A stretch of DNA of 52,113 nt. It comes from Chara braunii. Taxonomy: Eukaryota; Streptophyta; Charophyceae; Charales; Characeae. This document shows positions 1 through 11,396 of the stretch, in pieces. The position numbers were made by a program, and so were the translations under genes. The number at the start of each line of letters is the position of its first letter. The stretch's first letter is position 1. Location of the stretch: positions 69,906 to 122,018 of the forward strand of contig BFEA01000934.1 in assembly GCA_003427395.1 (NCBI GenBank), written 5' to 3'. A model generated the notes under the pieces. That model was given only the letters and a program-made list of their open reading frames with translations, did not search any database and was not told the origin of the DNA.

Positions 1-560
1 TTTTATTGCAGATTCGGGGTCCTCTCGCCGAGCACAGAAGGACCCCGCTTTCAAAAAAAAAAATTAAAAAAATCTGGGCTGTTTTTTTTGCCCGCCCGGT
101 TTGCCCTGGCGTCCCAACCGGCCCCGCCCGGCCAGGCGTTGCCCGGCCGGGCGGCGTCCGTACTCAGGTTTTAAGTGCTTCCACTGTGTATGCTCTCATC
201 TGGTGTGGTGTGAATCGACGACAACATCTCTTGTCGTTGTGCATCTGTATGGGAGCATGTGGATGTCATGCTGTATCTCGTTTCAATCAGGCACATAACA
301 CTATAACCATCGATTGCCGGTCTAGTATGCAGGCTGAAAGTCAACTGGACGGGAAACGGCCTGCTTGGATCCCCACTGGGTGTCCAGGCCACCCTGATGA
401 TACGGGAGGGAGTCCCTCAGAAGAGGGCAGGGGCTGGATCTCAGAAAAGACAAAGCTGGTCCATCCCAGCCCAGGCCAAAGTCAGGAGGGGCTGAACCTT
501 GGCCACTGGGCCTGAAATCGTCCATACTGGTCCGAACAGGCAGAAATGCCCATTCCCACA
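1..560. other. Intergenic or intronic stretch with a GC-rich repeat segment
   Basis: No gene is recognised. Positions 50-165 have A and T runs followed by a very GC-rich block of GCCCGGCC-type words. The same style of sequence (a run of T or A beside GC-rich text, with a near 'cgattcggggtc' motif) recurs inverted at about 20060-20345 and in another form at 50600-50930. I read it as part of a dispersed repeat. Open frames here lack recognisable domains and are probably chance. Confidence 0.4.
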
Positions 561-589
561 GAACAAAAGTCCAAACAAACACCCACATT

Positions 590-2770
590 GTCACCTCCGG
601 GATTGCAGTGGCAGAAGGGAGGCAAGCAGCTGCGGTATCTGGGCAGCTGCAGGGCCCAGTGGCGCGCAGACTTCGGAAGTCCTCACCAAGACACTTAACA
701 AGATGGAATGGTCTGGGATCTACACCACTGTGTTGCGAAGCGCCCTCATTCTCAATGCATCGGTCTTCTCCATGTTGTGGTACGCTGGTACTGTGTGCAG
801 CCCAAATAGCGGACTAAGGCGGCCCCTGTGGGCTACAGCGGCTGCTTACCTTTTGTCGGTGGGCCATTCGCGCCAGAGTGTCCTGCCCAGAGTGTCTTGG
901 AAGCATGTGGTGCTCACGAAGGAGGACGGCGGCTAGGCATCATTGACCCAGACCGTCAGATGAGAGCACTACAGATGAAGTGGATAATCAAGTTCTTATC
1001 TCGCAGTCTCATCTTCCGTGGCACCCGCTGGCCATCCGACAGATCATCAGGTTGCCCAAGTACGACACGCCACACAACATGCAAGTCCTTTTTTGGCTCA
1101 TGGCGAGATTGTGGATGATGACTGGCTCGCAGGAAAGCTCGAAGCCGTGGCCATACCTTATCACCATCTGGAGATAAGTAATGCTGGCGAAGGTGAGGCG
1201 ACCCCAGTGCAGAGTGGAGGTCCTGCGCCAACCGCTGTTTTGCAACCAGTGCGTGGCGGACAGGCGTGGCACGCCCTGGACGCTCACAATGACGGATATG
1301 ATATGGGAATCGTGGCTAGAGAAAGGAGTCTGGTAAATAAGGCATATCTGGCATGAAGAGCAGCACCGGTGGAGTTCATATACAGAGCTCATCAAGTTGC
1401 CCAAGTACGCCACACCTCACGACATGCAAGGCCTTTTTTGGCTCATGGCGAGATCGTGGACGATGACTGGCTCGTGGGAAAGCTCGAAGCCATGGCCATA
1501 CCTTATCACCATCTGGAGAGAAGTAATGCCTGCGAAGGTGAGGCGACTCCAGTGCAGAGAGGAGGTCCTGCGCCGACCGCTGTTTTGCAACCAGTGGATG
1601 GTGGACAGGCGCGGCATGCCATGGACACTCACAACGACGGATATGAGATGGGGATTGTGGCTAGAGAAAGGAGTCTGGCAAATCTGGCATAAAGAGCAGC
1701 ACCGGTGGAGTACGTATACAGAGCCCAGGGCAGCGCTTGCCTGCCATAACCTTCAAGCCAACAACAATGAAATGTTGTTGTCCGTACCACCGAAGTGGGG
1801 GGCCCTGCTGAGAGAGCCGAGCAACTGGCACCGGGGGAGTGGGCCACCTCGCTGGGCGAGACCCCCCCCGGTGATGACCCTTGCCTTTATCACCCGGGCT
1901 TCTCCGGACGGAACATGGCTCCTCTTTGATATGCACTGCATTAGCAAGCCGTGCGGGACGTGCAGTCTACTGTCTAAGACTGCCTCTGCCCAAAGAGCCA
2001 TGAAAGAGAACCGACTACGTAAGGTCAGAGTCGTGGAGAACGCAGAGCTTACCACTTATAACCTCTCGACCGCACTGAAATACTTTGAAATAGACCCGGA
2101 GGAATTGGCGTGGAGACTGTGGCGCTGGCTGAACGGGCCTGTTAGGCATGTTAACTTGCTGCGGTACACCACGAGGATAGGGTACAGGCTGGGAAGCTGC
2201 TCAACACTGCTGGCGGACACCATCACTTCTAGATGGGCAAGGCATTGCGGCATGGACCTTGGCACACGGCTGGCCCATTGTGGGCCTCCATCTTGGCAAT
2301 ACAGGACGTGCATCAGGAGCATGCAGTGGCTGATAGCGCTCGTGGCACTCCCAGTCGGGAAGCGGCTCGCGAAGCGCAGGGCCCTGAGGAACAGAACAGC
2401 AAAGATGAATCTTTGCACGGTGTGCAACACTGGCCAGGTGGAGGACATGGTACATTGCTTGCTCTCCTGCCCTGATGCGCAGCAGATATGAACAGGGTAA
2501 TCTCCTGGTGGCACACTCTTACCAGTGCCGCCTTCCCCCCCCTCGAGCCCTGGATCCTTCTGCCAGGCCCTGGCAGCGACAGGCACGAGACGTATCGGCA
2601 CACCCTGTTCCAAAGACTTCACCCGTTGACCCTCTGGACCATATGGAAGAGAAGCTGCACCACGGTCCTGCAAGGAAGGCAGCAATCACAGCAACAAGTG
2701 TGGGAGCAGCTACTAACCTCACTTGACGAATAATAAAGAGAACCTATTTTCAAAAATAAATAAAAAAATA
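590..2770 (+). mobile_element. 5'-truncated LINE (non-LTR retrotransposon), 3' half of ORF2
   Basis: Translated pieces in several frames form the downstream part of a plant-type LINE ORF2. The region after the RT palm is visible at about 690-1000, with motifs such as LNASVFSMLWYAGTV and GLGIIDPDRQMRALQ. A long linker follows. A C-terminal zinc-binding domain of the kind found in plant LINE reverse transcriptases lies at about 2330-2485, with CTVCN, then VHCLLSC. A tail with LWTIWKRS ends at a stop near 2733. An A-rich tail with AATAAA-like words (2732-2770) marks the 3' end. Frame breaks near 940, 1170, 1340 and 2488 make it inactive. Endonuclease and most of the RT are absent. Confidence 0.82.
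1049..1753 (+). repeat. Two-copy tandem duplication inside the LINE ORF
   Basis: A unit of about 350 bp starting at ATCA(G/A)GTTGCCCAAGTACG is present twice in direct order, near 1047 and 1390. The copies differ at scattered positions and by small indels. The downstream copy stays open, while the upstream one has stops. The duplicated part lies between the RT-connection region and the zinc-binding domain of ORF2. Confidence 0.8.
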
Positions 2771-3102
2771 AAAATCTGCTTATGTCAGTGCCACAGTGGT
2801 TGACTTATGGACCACGAAAAAAAAAAGAAAAAAAAGAAGTCCAAACGACAGATCCCAGACCGGACAAAACCTGGAATAGGAAAATACTCTGAAATGTAAT
2901 AATAATATCAGGAACTAGATAAAAAAACACACAGAAAACACCACAAAAACGAAACAACCTACCTAGGACCGTCCTTGTGATCGGAAACATGTCGAGGGCC
3001 GTAAACCACTAGTACCTCTGAGCCTGTTTTTGCCAAGCCTGGATTTCACTGCGCTCCGAGTTTTGCCGAGCCTGGGTCCCACTCCATTTTCTTTTCTCGT
3101 AC
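2771..3102. other. Short spacer between LINE and Ty3 element
   Basis: The stretch is A-rich at first, then ordinary sequence with two imperfect GCCAAGCCTGG/GCCGAGCCTGG words (about 3030-3080). I see no coding signal. It ends with CGTAC directly before the LTR, which is the candidate left target-site duplication. The right copy cannot be checked because the element runs into a gap. Confidence 0.4.
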
Positions 3103-4038
3103 TGCAAGGCTCACGGCCTCGTTGAGCCCTACTGGGCCCTGTTTTCAGCAATATCAGCCGCCCTAAGTGAAGGCAGGCTTGAAAGGGGACGAGAGGACTA
3201 TTTCGGGCTTTCCACACAACTGGGAAATTCAGGCAGTTGCACAGCGCCAGTTGGTTGAGAGAGCCCAGGCCCTGCCTGCCTTTTTCTAAATGTATCTGAG
3301 GCAGCCCTGGGTTAGACATGGGGCATGGACTGCACACAAGCCGCTGGCAGTTGGACACGGGTAACCACCCCAAGCCCTGTGCCTGATTCCTTTGCACCGC
3401 GGCTCAGCCACTTGGGGCCTACCGGAAGCTTCTGGGCAGGGGCCCAGCTCAGCCAGGCAGCACGCAGCAGGCAGGCCACTTCCATATATGAAAGTGCCTG
3501 CCTCTGCATTCGGCATTCGGGCACTTGCTACATGCTGCGCAAGCGCTGCTGCGCTACTGGCAGGCAAGCGCCCACGCGCTCACGGGCGAGCAGGTTACAC
3601 GCAGGGAGCCACAGCCGAGCTGGCTTGCAAGGTGCTGGATGGGGTGCATGGTGGTCCTTGGGTGCACATGGCATCTGTGTGGGGGATCGAGGTTGTGAGT
3701 GATGCATGAGACATACCTGGTGCTTGAGGTGAACAACATTGTCCGAGATTTGCTCGTACTTCGGGGAGCTGTTGACGTCAGCAGCGGCATTGTATATAGG
3801 CTAGATAGGATCTGCCATTCGTAGTCTGGGCACCGAGCGCCAGATAGGGAATCGACATTGGTTCATTGTTGATGATGATGAGATTATTCCAACATTGTCA
3901 CTTGTGAGCTTTTGCTGTGCTCTTATTTGGTGGAACTCGAGTTGCAATTCTGCTTTTGGTTCGAGGTCACGACTATCTGGTTTCAGGTGTATGATGCTGC
4001 TTGGTTTCTGGAATTCGCTATCGCTCATTTTCCTTGCA
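3103..4038 (+). repeat. 5' LTR of Ty3 element 1
   Basis: The LTR starts TGCAAGGCTCA and ends CCTTGCA, so it has TG...CA ends. It aligns with 11397-12221 over the visible length. A TATATA word lies at about 3793. The right border is fixed by the primer binding site that starts four bases later. The same family supplies the LTR at 12481-13509 and the minus-strand solo LTR at 48537-49562. Confidence 0.88.
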
Positions 4039-4041
4039 TTT

Positions 4042-4053
4042 TGGTATCAAAGT
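4042..4053 (+). other. Primer binding site of element 1 (initiator Met tRNA type)
   Basis: TGGTATCAAAGT lies three bases after the LTR end. It matches the plant initiator-methionine tRNA 3' end complement TGGTATCAGAGC at ten of twelve positions. Its place next to the LTR CA end supports the assignment. Confidence 0.75.
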
Positions 4054-4830
4054 TGTGGTACGTTGCGCTAATGTGGCGCTTGTCTTCTGCCTATGCAGTA
4101 CATGCATGCGGTCTGCTGGGTGAGCGGCCGTAGGAAGTGTGTAGTGAGGAGGGCGAAGGCAAGCAGGCGACCCAGGCGGAGAGAGGTATCGTCAGGAGGG
4201 CTACGAGGTGACATTGGGTGTTACGCAGTGTGATGAGAACTATCTGATGTGTGATTGATGCTGAGGTGGAACGTTGGTGTAATGCTGGTTGTACCGAAGC
4301 AATGGTTGGTCATCACAATCGGCGTCAGGTCATCTGGTGAGCATATTTGTGGTTGGGGGAAGCTATTTTGTGGTACGTTGCTCTTAACCTTATCTACCCT
4401 CTTCGACACTTCTTACTGTAAGGATGTGTGTTCTGTCTTGAGAGTCCTCTCGTGTGAGGAGTCGAGTGCGCTCAATCTTGAGAGTCGGCATTGTTCACGT
4501 GGAGCATCTGGAAGGAGAGGGAGAGCTATATGAAGGGCCCTGGACGAAGCACTGGATCATGGTCACCATGCCAACCCACCGGGAGTAGAGCACGCATGCT
4601 TTGCTGCTTTGTCCTTTGTCTGCCTGCTGCGCTGTAGATGGGTTATGAGGGGCAGGCCAGCCCTGCACGGGAGATGAGAATCGGACGTATGTAAATAAAT
4701 ATCGGCGGGGTTACCTTCCATTGGTTGTGATCATCGTCCTGTTTGTGACGTTAAATAATTCCTGAGGACTTTGGGGGTCGTCCTTAAACGCCTCTTGATC
4801 GCACAGACCCTGAGTCAGTTCGCTGGCGTT
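4054..4830 (+). other. Untranslated leader of Ty3 element 1
   Basis: About 780 bp lie between the primer binding site and the first gag-like ATG at 4831. No domain is visible in the short open frames. The stretch includes an AAATAAAT word near 4691. Confidence 0.55.
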
Positions 4831-6500
4831 ATGGCAAGCCACCAGTTAGTGTTAACTCCCGAGGAGGTCGCCATACAGAGAGCAAGTGCTCATGAGGCAC
4901 AACTATAGAAGGCGTTAGATGAGATACAGGCAGAAAAGGAGAGGATCAAAAGAAGGTCTAAGATGAGGTGGAGACAAGCGGACATTAGAGAGTTAGAGGA
5001 GATGGACCTGACTCATATGGATGATGATGTGAAGACCGTGAGGACAACCCTGTTAGATGTAGTGGAGATGCAAGACTACCACACGTCACTCTTGCAGGAC
5101 ATCCAGCGGAGCCTGGCCGTGCTGGGCGGGCGGGTTCAGGCTGCATCATCTCTGTCGGGGCCCGATGCTTGGCTCGTGGTACAACCTCCTTTTGTCCCAT
5201 CAGTAATTGGGTAACTGGAGTATCCCCATTTGCAGTCTCTCCAGCATCGGTGCAGGCCGCTTCCCTATTGGGTATGCCTTCTACAGGCGGGTTAACAACA
5301 GGTCCTGGTGTACAGGTTCGTGTATAGACAATGTTCTCCCAACCTCCTGCCATAACTGGGCAGCCTGCCGTCTCGCAGTCGGCACAACCGCAGGGTTACC
5401 AGCCCCAACAGCAGCTAGTGCAGCAGCCTGCATCCCAGGGTCCACAACCTGGAGTAGTGCAGACACAGGGACAAGGACAGTGGGTTCCCGAGACTGCCAT
5501 TGCATCGCCTAAAACCTTCTCAGGAGATAAGAGGGGTGAGGACCTTGACACATGTATGTGAAGTGCAAGTTGACCTTGCCTCACAAGGAAGTGCTTGTGG
5601 CGGCCTCCTACCTGGAGGGGAGTGCAGCAAAGTGGCTAAGTGGGTACGTACAACTATAGGGATACGGTCATGACTTTCTCGCTTGGGCATTACCTAGAAA
5701 TTGGATGACTTCCTCAAGCTGGTGGAGGAAAGGTAACATGATCCGCAGGAGGCCCAAAAGGCCACTGATGCGATCCTGACTCTGAGCTCAAGAAAGCTCA
5801 GGGAAGTAAGGGATGCCATAGACGCTGTTGAGCGTCTGATCTGTGTCCCTGGAGTGCGCTATGACCCCCAGGTCTTGCTCACAACTTACATGAGATATCT
5901 TCCATAGAACTCAGGAATTAGTTGGTAGGGGAGGCCATGATCATTGCACACAACTTTTCTTCGTTTAGCAAGAAGGCCCTTGATCTAGAGGCAAAGATCA
6001 GGCACGGGCACCAACCCACTATGGATGTTAGGAAGAAGGCATTGCCTCCTAACTGGAAGGCGAAGAGGCATATTATGTTCGTTGATAACGATGGTTCCAC
6101 CATAGAGTTAGGCGACGACTTCCAGGAGGGAGTAGGGTCAAAGTCGGGCAGCGCAACAGCTTAAGGGGGTGGAGCAGTCGCTGCCTCTGTACAACAAAAA
6201 GGTAAGGCGACCGGTAGACACCGCGGAGGCTCTCGGTCTAGAAGTCAAGTGGACCCCAATGCTCCTCTATGGAAGAAAGCGGGTCTTACTGAGGACTCGT
6301 GGAGAGACCGTTACTCCCGGTCAGCTTTTATCCGTTGTGACCAATGTGGCCAAAACCAATTCAAGTGCCGGAACAGGAAGGTGACGGAAAAGATCTCGCC
6401 TACGATGGGGCAGGCGCCAGTCTCCTTTGCTTCCCCGGGTAGCAATGCCGCCAGAAGTTTTGGCACTGCTTCGGGAAACACTTCAGACCAGTAGGAATCA
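4831..6500 (+). pseudogene. Decayed gag of Ty3 element 1
   Basis: The likely start is ATG 4831 (MASHQLVLTPEE), but this frame stops at about 4908. Further pieces follow in different frames: a helical segment at 4920-5214, a glutamine-rich stretch at 5331-5480, then a capsid-like retrotransposon-gag segment beginning PKTFSGDKRGEDLDT at about 5505 and continuing in other frames to 5750. The C-terminal part (5922-6164) is followed by a CDQCG...CRN remnant near 6340 that may be a broken zinc knuckle. Gag would form the particle shell and bind RNA. At least five breaks make it nonfunctional. Confidence 0.7.
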
Positions 6501-6699
6501 TAGTTGTTCCTGCCAGGGTTGAGGTGGTGGACACACCCTCACCATCTCGAGATGGCCCAAGCTATTGACTCCATTGTCGTCCCGCAAACACATTCGGACC
6601 AATCGATCCTCTATTCGATGAATGTGTTCGAGTCCTTAGAGGAGCTGGAGGAGGAGTGGTCTAGATTAGACCCGCTAGCTTCTTGGACGGCTATGGCAA

Positions 6700-6943
6700 A
6701 CCGCTAGCTAGTTGGTCGGCGAGGTAGTCATCGGCTGCCGCAAGGGCGGGTCTTATTATGACACTTGCTGGACACAAAACTTTATCAGTCACACGTGCGT
6801 TGAGAGGCTGCGCTTACAGGGGCAAATGCAGCACCTGAGTCGACCTGTGGAGTCGACCTGTGCCAACAAACAACGTATGGTTGTCACTGACTACCTCAAA
6901 GACATGAGTGTCGTTTCTCGTACGTGGGAGGGGAATTGAGACA
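6700..6943 (+). pseudogene. Aspartic protease fragment of Ty3 element 1 (left part)
   Basis: The frame at 6712-6939 contains YYDTCWTQNFISHTCVERL. This corresponds to the D-(S/T)-G-A...NFIS catalytic segment of gypsy proteases, with the glycine position read as C here. It continues to KDMSVVSRTWEG and is then cut by the solo LTR at 6949. The right part of the domain resumes after 8198 with DDLPMDILLGM. The enzyme would process Gag-Pol; this copy is interrupted and cannot. Confidence 0.7.
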
Positions 6944-6948
6944 TCGAG

Positions 6949-8192
6949 TGTTACATGCTGCGCCTGCACACCAGGGCCATTTTCCAGGCCCTGCGTCCCT
7001 CAAGCTGAAAACCTGAAAACCAGGACCTACAGGCCACGTGTCTGTTCAGCCCGAAAGCCTGAAAAGCAGGGGCCTACAGACCCTGTGTCGTTTCAGACTA
7101 AAAATGGCAATAACCTTTTTAGCCTGAAACGAAGGGCCATTTTCGGTTTGTCATCAGACCGGCCTGCCCTAAAACTCAGGCACCGAACCAAGGTTTCGGG
7201 AACAGGCTATTCTTAGCCTGTTCCCACGACAGCCTCAGCATATGCTGCAGCTCCAGCCCTTGGCACACTTCGGCATTGGCAAGAGCAGCCTCCTCGGCTT
7301 GGCTTGCCCTGCAGGCAGTCAGGAGGCAGGCCGAGGTAGTACATAGGGACTTCCCATGCACTTCATGGGTAGGCAGGAGGCAGTCAGTAGTCTTCAGGAT
7401 TCGGCAGCAGCACTCTAGAGGGAGCGCTGCAGGAGTAGTAGTAGCGTTAGCATTAGTCTTCAGCGCAGTAGGTAGCTGTAGTCTTCAGCGCTGGGCGCCA
7501 TAGCTAGGATAGTACTAGAGAGAGAGAGATATTGGGCGGAGGCCAGGAGTACCTACCTGCAGCGCCGTTGCTCCAACTTCGTCTTCGAGGTACCTCCAGC
7601 ACAGCGCCAACTTCACAGGTTAGTATCTGGCTCGTGACAGAGAGAGAGTTCTTCTTCTTCCTCTTCTCAGTCCACCATCTCCCTCTCACCCTCTCATTAT
7701 CTGACTTCACTGCATCAGCTGACTACAAGAGAAAGAGAGAGAGAGAGCTTGGTGACATTGGATCCAGAGTCAACTTTTGGGCTTCAGACATTACGATGAG
7801 GGATTATTTGGGACTTGTGACAAAGACTTGGTGTTGACGACATTCCCATCTCTCGCCCTCTTCGTCTGATCCCCTCCTCTTCGTCCGTGTATGTCTGGAC
7901 CTGGCGCTTTCTTCCTGTGTACAGCGCCAGGCTCCTTCACACCTTCTGATGGACACGATGTTTGTTTGGTCTGCATTCAAACATTGATTGGGCTAGTCAT
8001 TAGCATTCTAGCATTCTGCTTCGCTACAGGATTTGTATTTAAGTCTTCCCTGCGCTATTCAACACCATTTTGTATGTATCGGAATGCACACTGCTTGTTG
8101 AGATTCTACTTGCACTGCATTGTCCATTCAGTCCTTTTCATCACATTGGGGATCCTTGGTTATTACGTACACCGCCCAATTGGGATGTAACA
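6949..8192. mobile_element. Solo LTR (1,244 bp) inserted in the protease of element 1
   Basis: The insert begins TGTTACATGC and ends GGATGTAACA, giving TGTTACA/TGTAACA inverted ends. It is flanked by perfect 5-bp direct repeats TCGAG at 6944-6948 and 8193-8197. Protease coding similarity stops at the left border and resumes just after the right one. There is no internal coding region, so it is a solo LTR left by recombination. It resembles no other LTR in the window beyond its terminal bases. A hydrophobic open frame at 7891-8190 lies inside it and is not taken as a gene. Confidence 0.93.
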
Positions 8193-8197
8193 TCGAG

Positions 8198-9250
8198 TCT
8201 CATTCCTAGTCAACGATGATCTCCCAATGGATATCTTGCTGGGTATGTACTGTCTTTCGGTTGCGTAGCCCCAGTTTGACTGGGACCGAAAAGTGGTCAG
8301 ACACACTTTGCCCGGAGGGGTGACCGCCAAATTACGTAAGTATAAAGCTAGTAGTCTGATTGAGTCCTACGGATGCATGCGTGTGGCCGCGTTTTATAAT
8401 TATTTTAAGCAAAATCCGGAGGAGGGTATGTACTTAGTTTATGTCTATGCAGAGGGCGAGACAGTGAAAATGCCTCCAGAGATATAGGGAGTGATTGCTA
8501 AGTATCCTGATTTATTTGAAGAGCCAAAAAGGGTTGTTGAGAGGGAGGTTGTCCACGCGATAGAGATTATCCCAGGATTTAGCATTTCGAAGGGTAGGAT
8601 CTATCGGATGTCTCCAGCGGAGCTCGATGATCTTCGCCAACAACTCAAGGAACTCATAGAGAAGGGTTGGATCCGGCCCAGTGTTTCCCCTTACAGATCT
8701 CCTGTCCTATTTGTGCCGAAGAAGGGGGGAACATTGAGGATGTGCATTGACTATAGGGGCCTCATTGCCATCACTGTGAAGAACGCGGAGCTCCTACCTG
8801 GCGTCGATGACTTGTTGGACCGAGTGCAAGGGTGTTGGTACTTAAGTAAGATAGATATAAGTCCGGGTACCATCAGATTGGCAATCCGGCCCGAGGATCA
8901 ACACAAAACCGCTTTTCAGACCAGGTACGGTTTGTACGAGTTTGTGGTGATGCCTTTTGGCCTTTGCAATGCTCCTGACACCTTTCAACACGCTATGAAC
9001 CGGATTTTTCATGACTACTTGGACAAGTTTGCCATCGTGTACCTCGATGCATACTTACTTTAGTAGGGTTGTCGGAGCATGTTGGCCATTTAGACAAAGT
9101 CGTTAGTCTCCTTCGGCAGCACCAGTTCAAGATTAACCGGGAAAAGTGTGAGTTTGGCCGCACCCGGATCTTGTATCTGGGTCATGAGATTTTCGCAGAG
9201 GGATTGAAGCTGGATGACGCGAAGCTGGCCGTGTCCTCAGTTTGTGACTG
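8198..9250 (+). pseudogene. Reverse transcriptase of Ty3 element 1 with rest of protease
   Basis: After the end of the protease (DDLPMDILLGM, then WDRKVVRHT) comes a spacer. The main RT frame at 8491-9063 carries KGWIRPSVSPYRSPVLFVPKK, CIDYRGL, LSKIDIS, FQTRYGLYEFVVMPFGLCNAP and the active-site segment YLDAY. The family motif is YxDD, so the second aspartate is alanine here (codon GCA near 9050). The stop at 9063 is followed by RT thumb sequence HVGHLDKVVSLLRQHQFK and LGHEI (9069-9190) in another frame. Missing motif and frame breaks mean no polymerase activity. Confidence 0.88.
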
Positions 9251-9830
9251 AGATGAGGTCCTTCTTAGGGATGACCGACTACTACCTTAATTTTGTAAAG
9301 AACTAACGGACCTGACACGCCTTGACACCTCGTGGGAGTGGACAGACAGGTGTGAGGCTGCTTTCAGACATCTGAAGCACTCCTTAACACACCATGAGGT
9401 CTTGAAACCTCCTGATCCTGACAAGCCATGATCCTGACAAACCATTTATAGTAACCACGGATGCCAGCCAATATGGCATTGGTGCCGTGCTTGCGCAGCA
9501 GGAGGGGCCAAAGTTGAGGCCGGTCGAGTACATGTCCAAGAGGATGCCCTGTCATGAGTTGGCTAACTCCACCTATGAGAAGGAGCTTTACGCGATCTAC
9601 AAAGCGCTAACCCGTTGAAGACACTATCTCCTTGGGAGGTTCTTCTACGTCAAGAAGACCCTGAGGTGTATGAGAACCCAGCCGGTGCTCTTCGATGGCG
9701 CTGAAATGCTGGATTGAAGTCATTGAGCAGTATGACTTCGAACCCCAGTATATCAAAGGGGAGTATAACAAAGTTGCTGACGCGCTGTCGCATAGGCCGG
9801 ACTTCCTGGGTGCGCTGATCACGGAGTTTG
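9251..9830 (+). pseudogene. RNase H region of Ty3 element 1
   Basis: Translated pieces show the RNase H segment KPFIVTTDASQYGIGAVLAQQ (about 9435-9500), followed by EYMSKRM, then YEKELYAIYKAL. The C-terminal linker YIKGEYNKVADALSHRPDF (9750-9810) typically precedes integrase. Stops and frame changes occur, for example at 9250, 9300 and 9617. A small direct repeat of GATCCTGACAA at 9413-9440 adds one frameshift. The domain would remove RNA from the RNA-DNA hybrid. Confidence 0.83.
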
Positions 9831-9945
9831 GGCTTGCGGACGATGTAACGTGGGTCCTTGGTGGAGCTTATCACGAGGATCCGTTTATGTCAGAGATCAT
9901 ACGCAGGCTGGAGGCGAAGGACAAAGTAACTTCTGACGAGTTTGT

Positions 9946-10828
9946 GTGGTCAATGGCCTGCTGTTCCTTAAGAAGCCCGAGAGTAGACGATTGTGTCCCC
10001 CAAATCGGGAGTCTTTGCGTAGTTTATTTTTAGGTAAGTGTCGTGATGCCACAGGGCATTTTGGTTATAAGAAGACTGCAGCCAACTTGCTGCAACACTT
10101 CTGGTGGCCCACAATGATGAAGGATGCCAAGCTGTACGTCGAGACTTGTCAGGTGTGTCAGAGGGACAAGCCACGTACACAGGCCCCTCTTGGGCTTCTC
10201 AAAGCCCTTCCGCTTCCGGAAAGGCCCGGTGAGAGCCTGTCCATGGACTTCATGGACACGCTGGTCACCAGCAAGAGTGGTATGAGACACATCCTCGTTA
10301 TTATGGATAGGTTTACTAAGTACGCCAGGTTAGTCACAATGCTGAAACAGCAAAGACCGAGTCGTGATTAGACTATTCAAAGAGAACTGGGTCAGAGACT
10401 TTGGGCTTCCAAAGTCTATTGTTAGTGACCGGGATGTCCGATTCACAAGTGAATTGTGGAAGGCTGCAGCTGCAGAACAAGGGATGCAGCTGCAGATGAC
10501 CTCCGGGAACCACTCAGAGGCAAACGGGCAAGCAGAGCAGCTGAACCGCGCTGTACAAGACCTGCTAAGGCACTATATCAAGCCTAATCAGGTGGACTGG
10601 GATGAGAAACTTGCTCTCGTCGCCAGTCTGTACAACAACGCTGTGCACAGCGCAACAGGGGTGAGCCCTAACAGTCTGCTACTGACATTCAAGCCTAGAC
10701 TGCCCCTAGACTTTCTACTACCTGAGAACCAGCCGGCTGCTGCACCGGGCACCTTAGAATTCGCTTATCGATATGAACGCCTGATGCAGCAAGCCATAGA
10801 ACAGATGCATAGAGCAGAGGTGCAATGA
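9946..10828 (+). pseudogene. Integrase of Ty3 element 1
   Basis: The zinc-binding H2C2 segment is visible at 10055-10170: GHFGYKK, QHFWWPTM, ETCQVCQRDK. The catalytic core follows, with the first aspartate in SMDFMDTL (about 10245), the second in VSDRDVRFTSELW (10425) and the glutamate side in EANGQAEQLNR (10530). A frame change near 10365 separates the two halves. The enzyme inserts element cDNA into the host genome. The catalytic residues seem kept, but the frameshift breaks the chain. Confidence 0.88.
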
Positions 10829-11356
10829 TAGAATGTGAGAACCAACACCGCCGCCCATCTACATTCCAGGTAGGGGACAGAGTCTGGGTCAAAGCCTCTG
10901 AACTGGGGCAGGAGCATGAGATCTCCCGCAAACTCATGCCACAGTACTTTGGGCCATGGGAGGTTCTAGATATTGTCGGTAATGATCCGGATGGGCGATC
11001 GTATGTAATACGGATCCCTGGTCACCTTCGCACCTACCCTGTCTTTCATGCCTCCAAGCTCACACCTTTCGAGGAAACTGACCAGTTTCCCTCTCATCGC
11101 TCAATGCTGCCCCCAACCATGGATGAAGAGGTCGACATCGACGACATCGTGGAACACAGAGAAATGCCAGTTCCAAGACTTAACAGGCAGGGGACGTCCT
11201 CCTAAACCGAAGCTGCAATATCGCGTTCGGTTCAGACATCACACTGATCCAAAAGAGGACAGATGGTTTACCCGGGAGGAACTGATGCAGACCGCTCCAC
11301 AGGTTGTTGCACAGTATGAGAGGTCACTGCAGAAAGGAAAGCGCCAGATTGAGTGA
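10825..11356 (+). pseudogene. Integrase C-terminus and chromodomain-like tail of element 1
   Basis: The segment FQVGDRVWVKASEL, then YFGPWEVLDIVG and HLRTYPVFHASKLTPF, is the usual GPY/F module of Ty3 integrases. It is followed by DIDDIVEHREM and, after one frameshift near 11195, GRPPKPKLQYRVRF and EDRWFTREEL, which fits a chromodomain-like fold. The stop is near 11355. Chromovirus chromodomains are thought to guide integration to marked chromatin. Confidence 0.78.
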
Positions 11357-11385
11357 TTGAACTTCTCAGAGGACTGTCGAAGTAT

Positions 11386-11396
11386 GGATGAGGGAA
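11386..11396 (+). other. Polypurine tract of element 1
   Basis: GGATGAGGGAA directly precedes the TG of the 3' LTR. It is purine-rich apart from one T, as expected for the plus-strand primer. Confidence 0.7.

Noticed and set aside
7891-8190. Hydrophobic 99-codon frame that looks like a membrane protein
   Set aside because: It lies wholly inside the 1,244-bp solo LTR and ends at its border. LTRs do not normally code here, and no homology is recognised.
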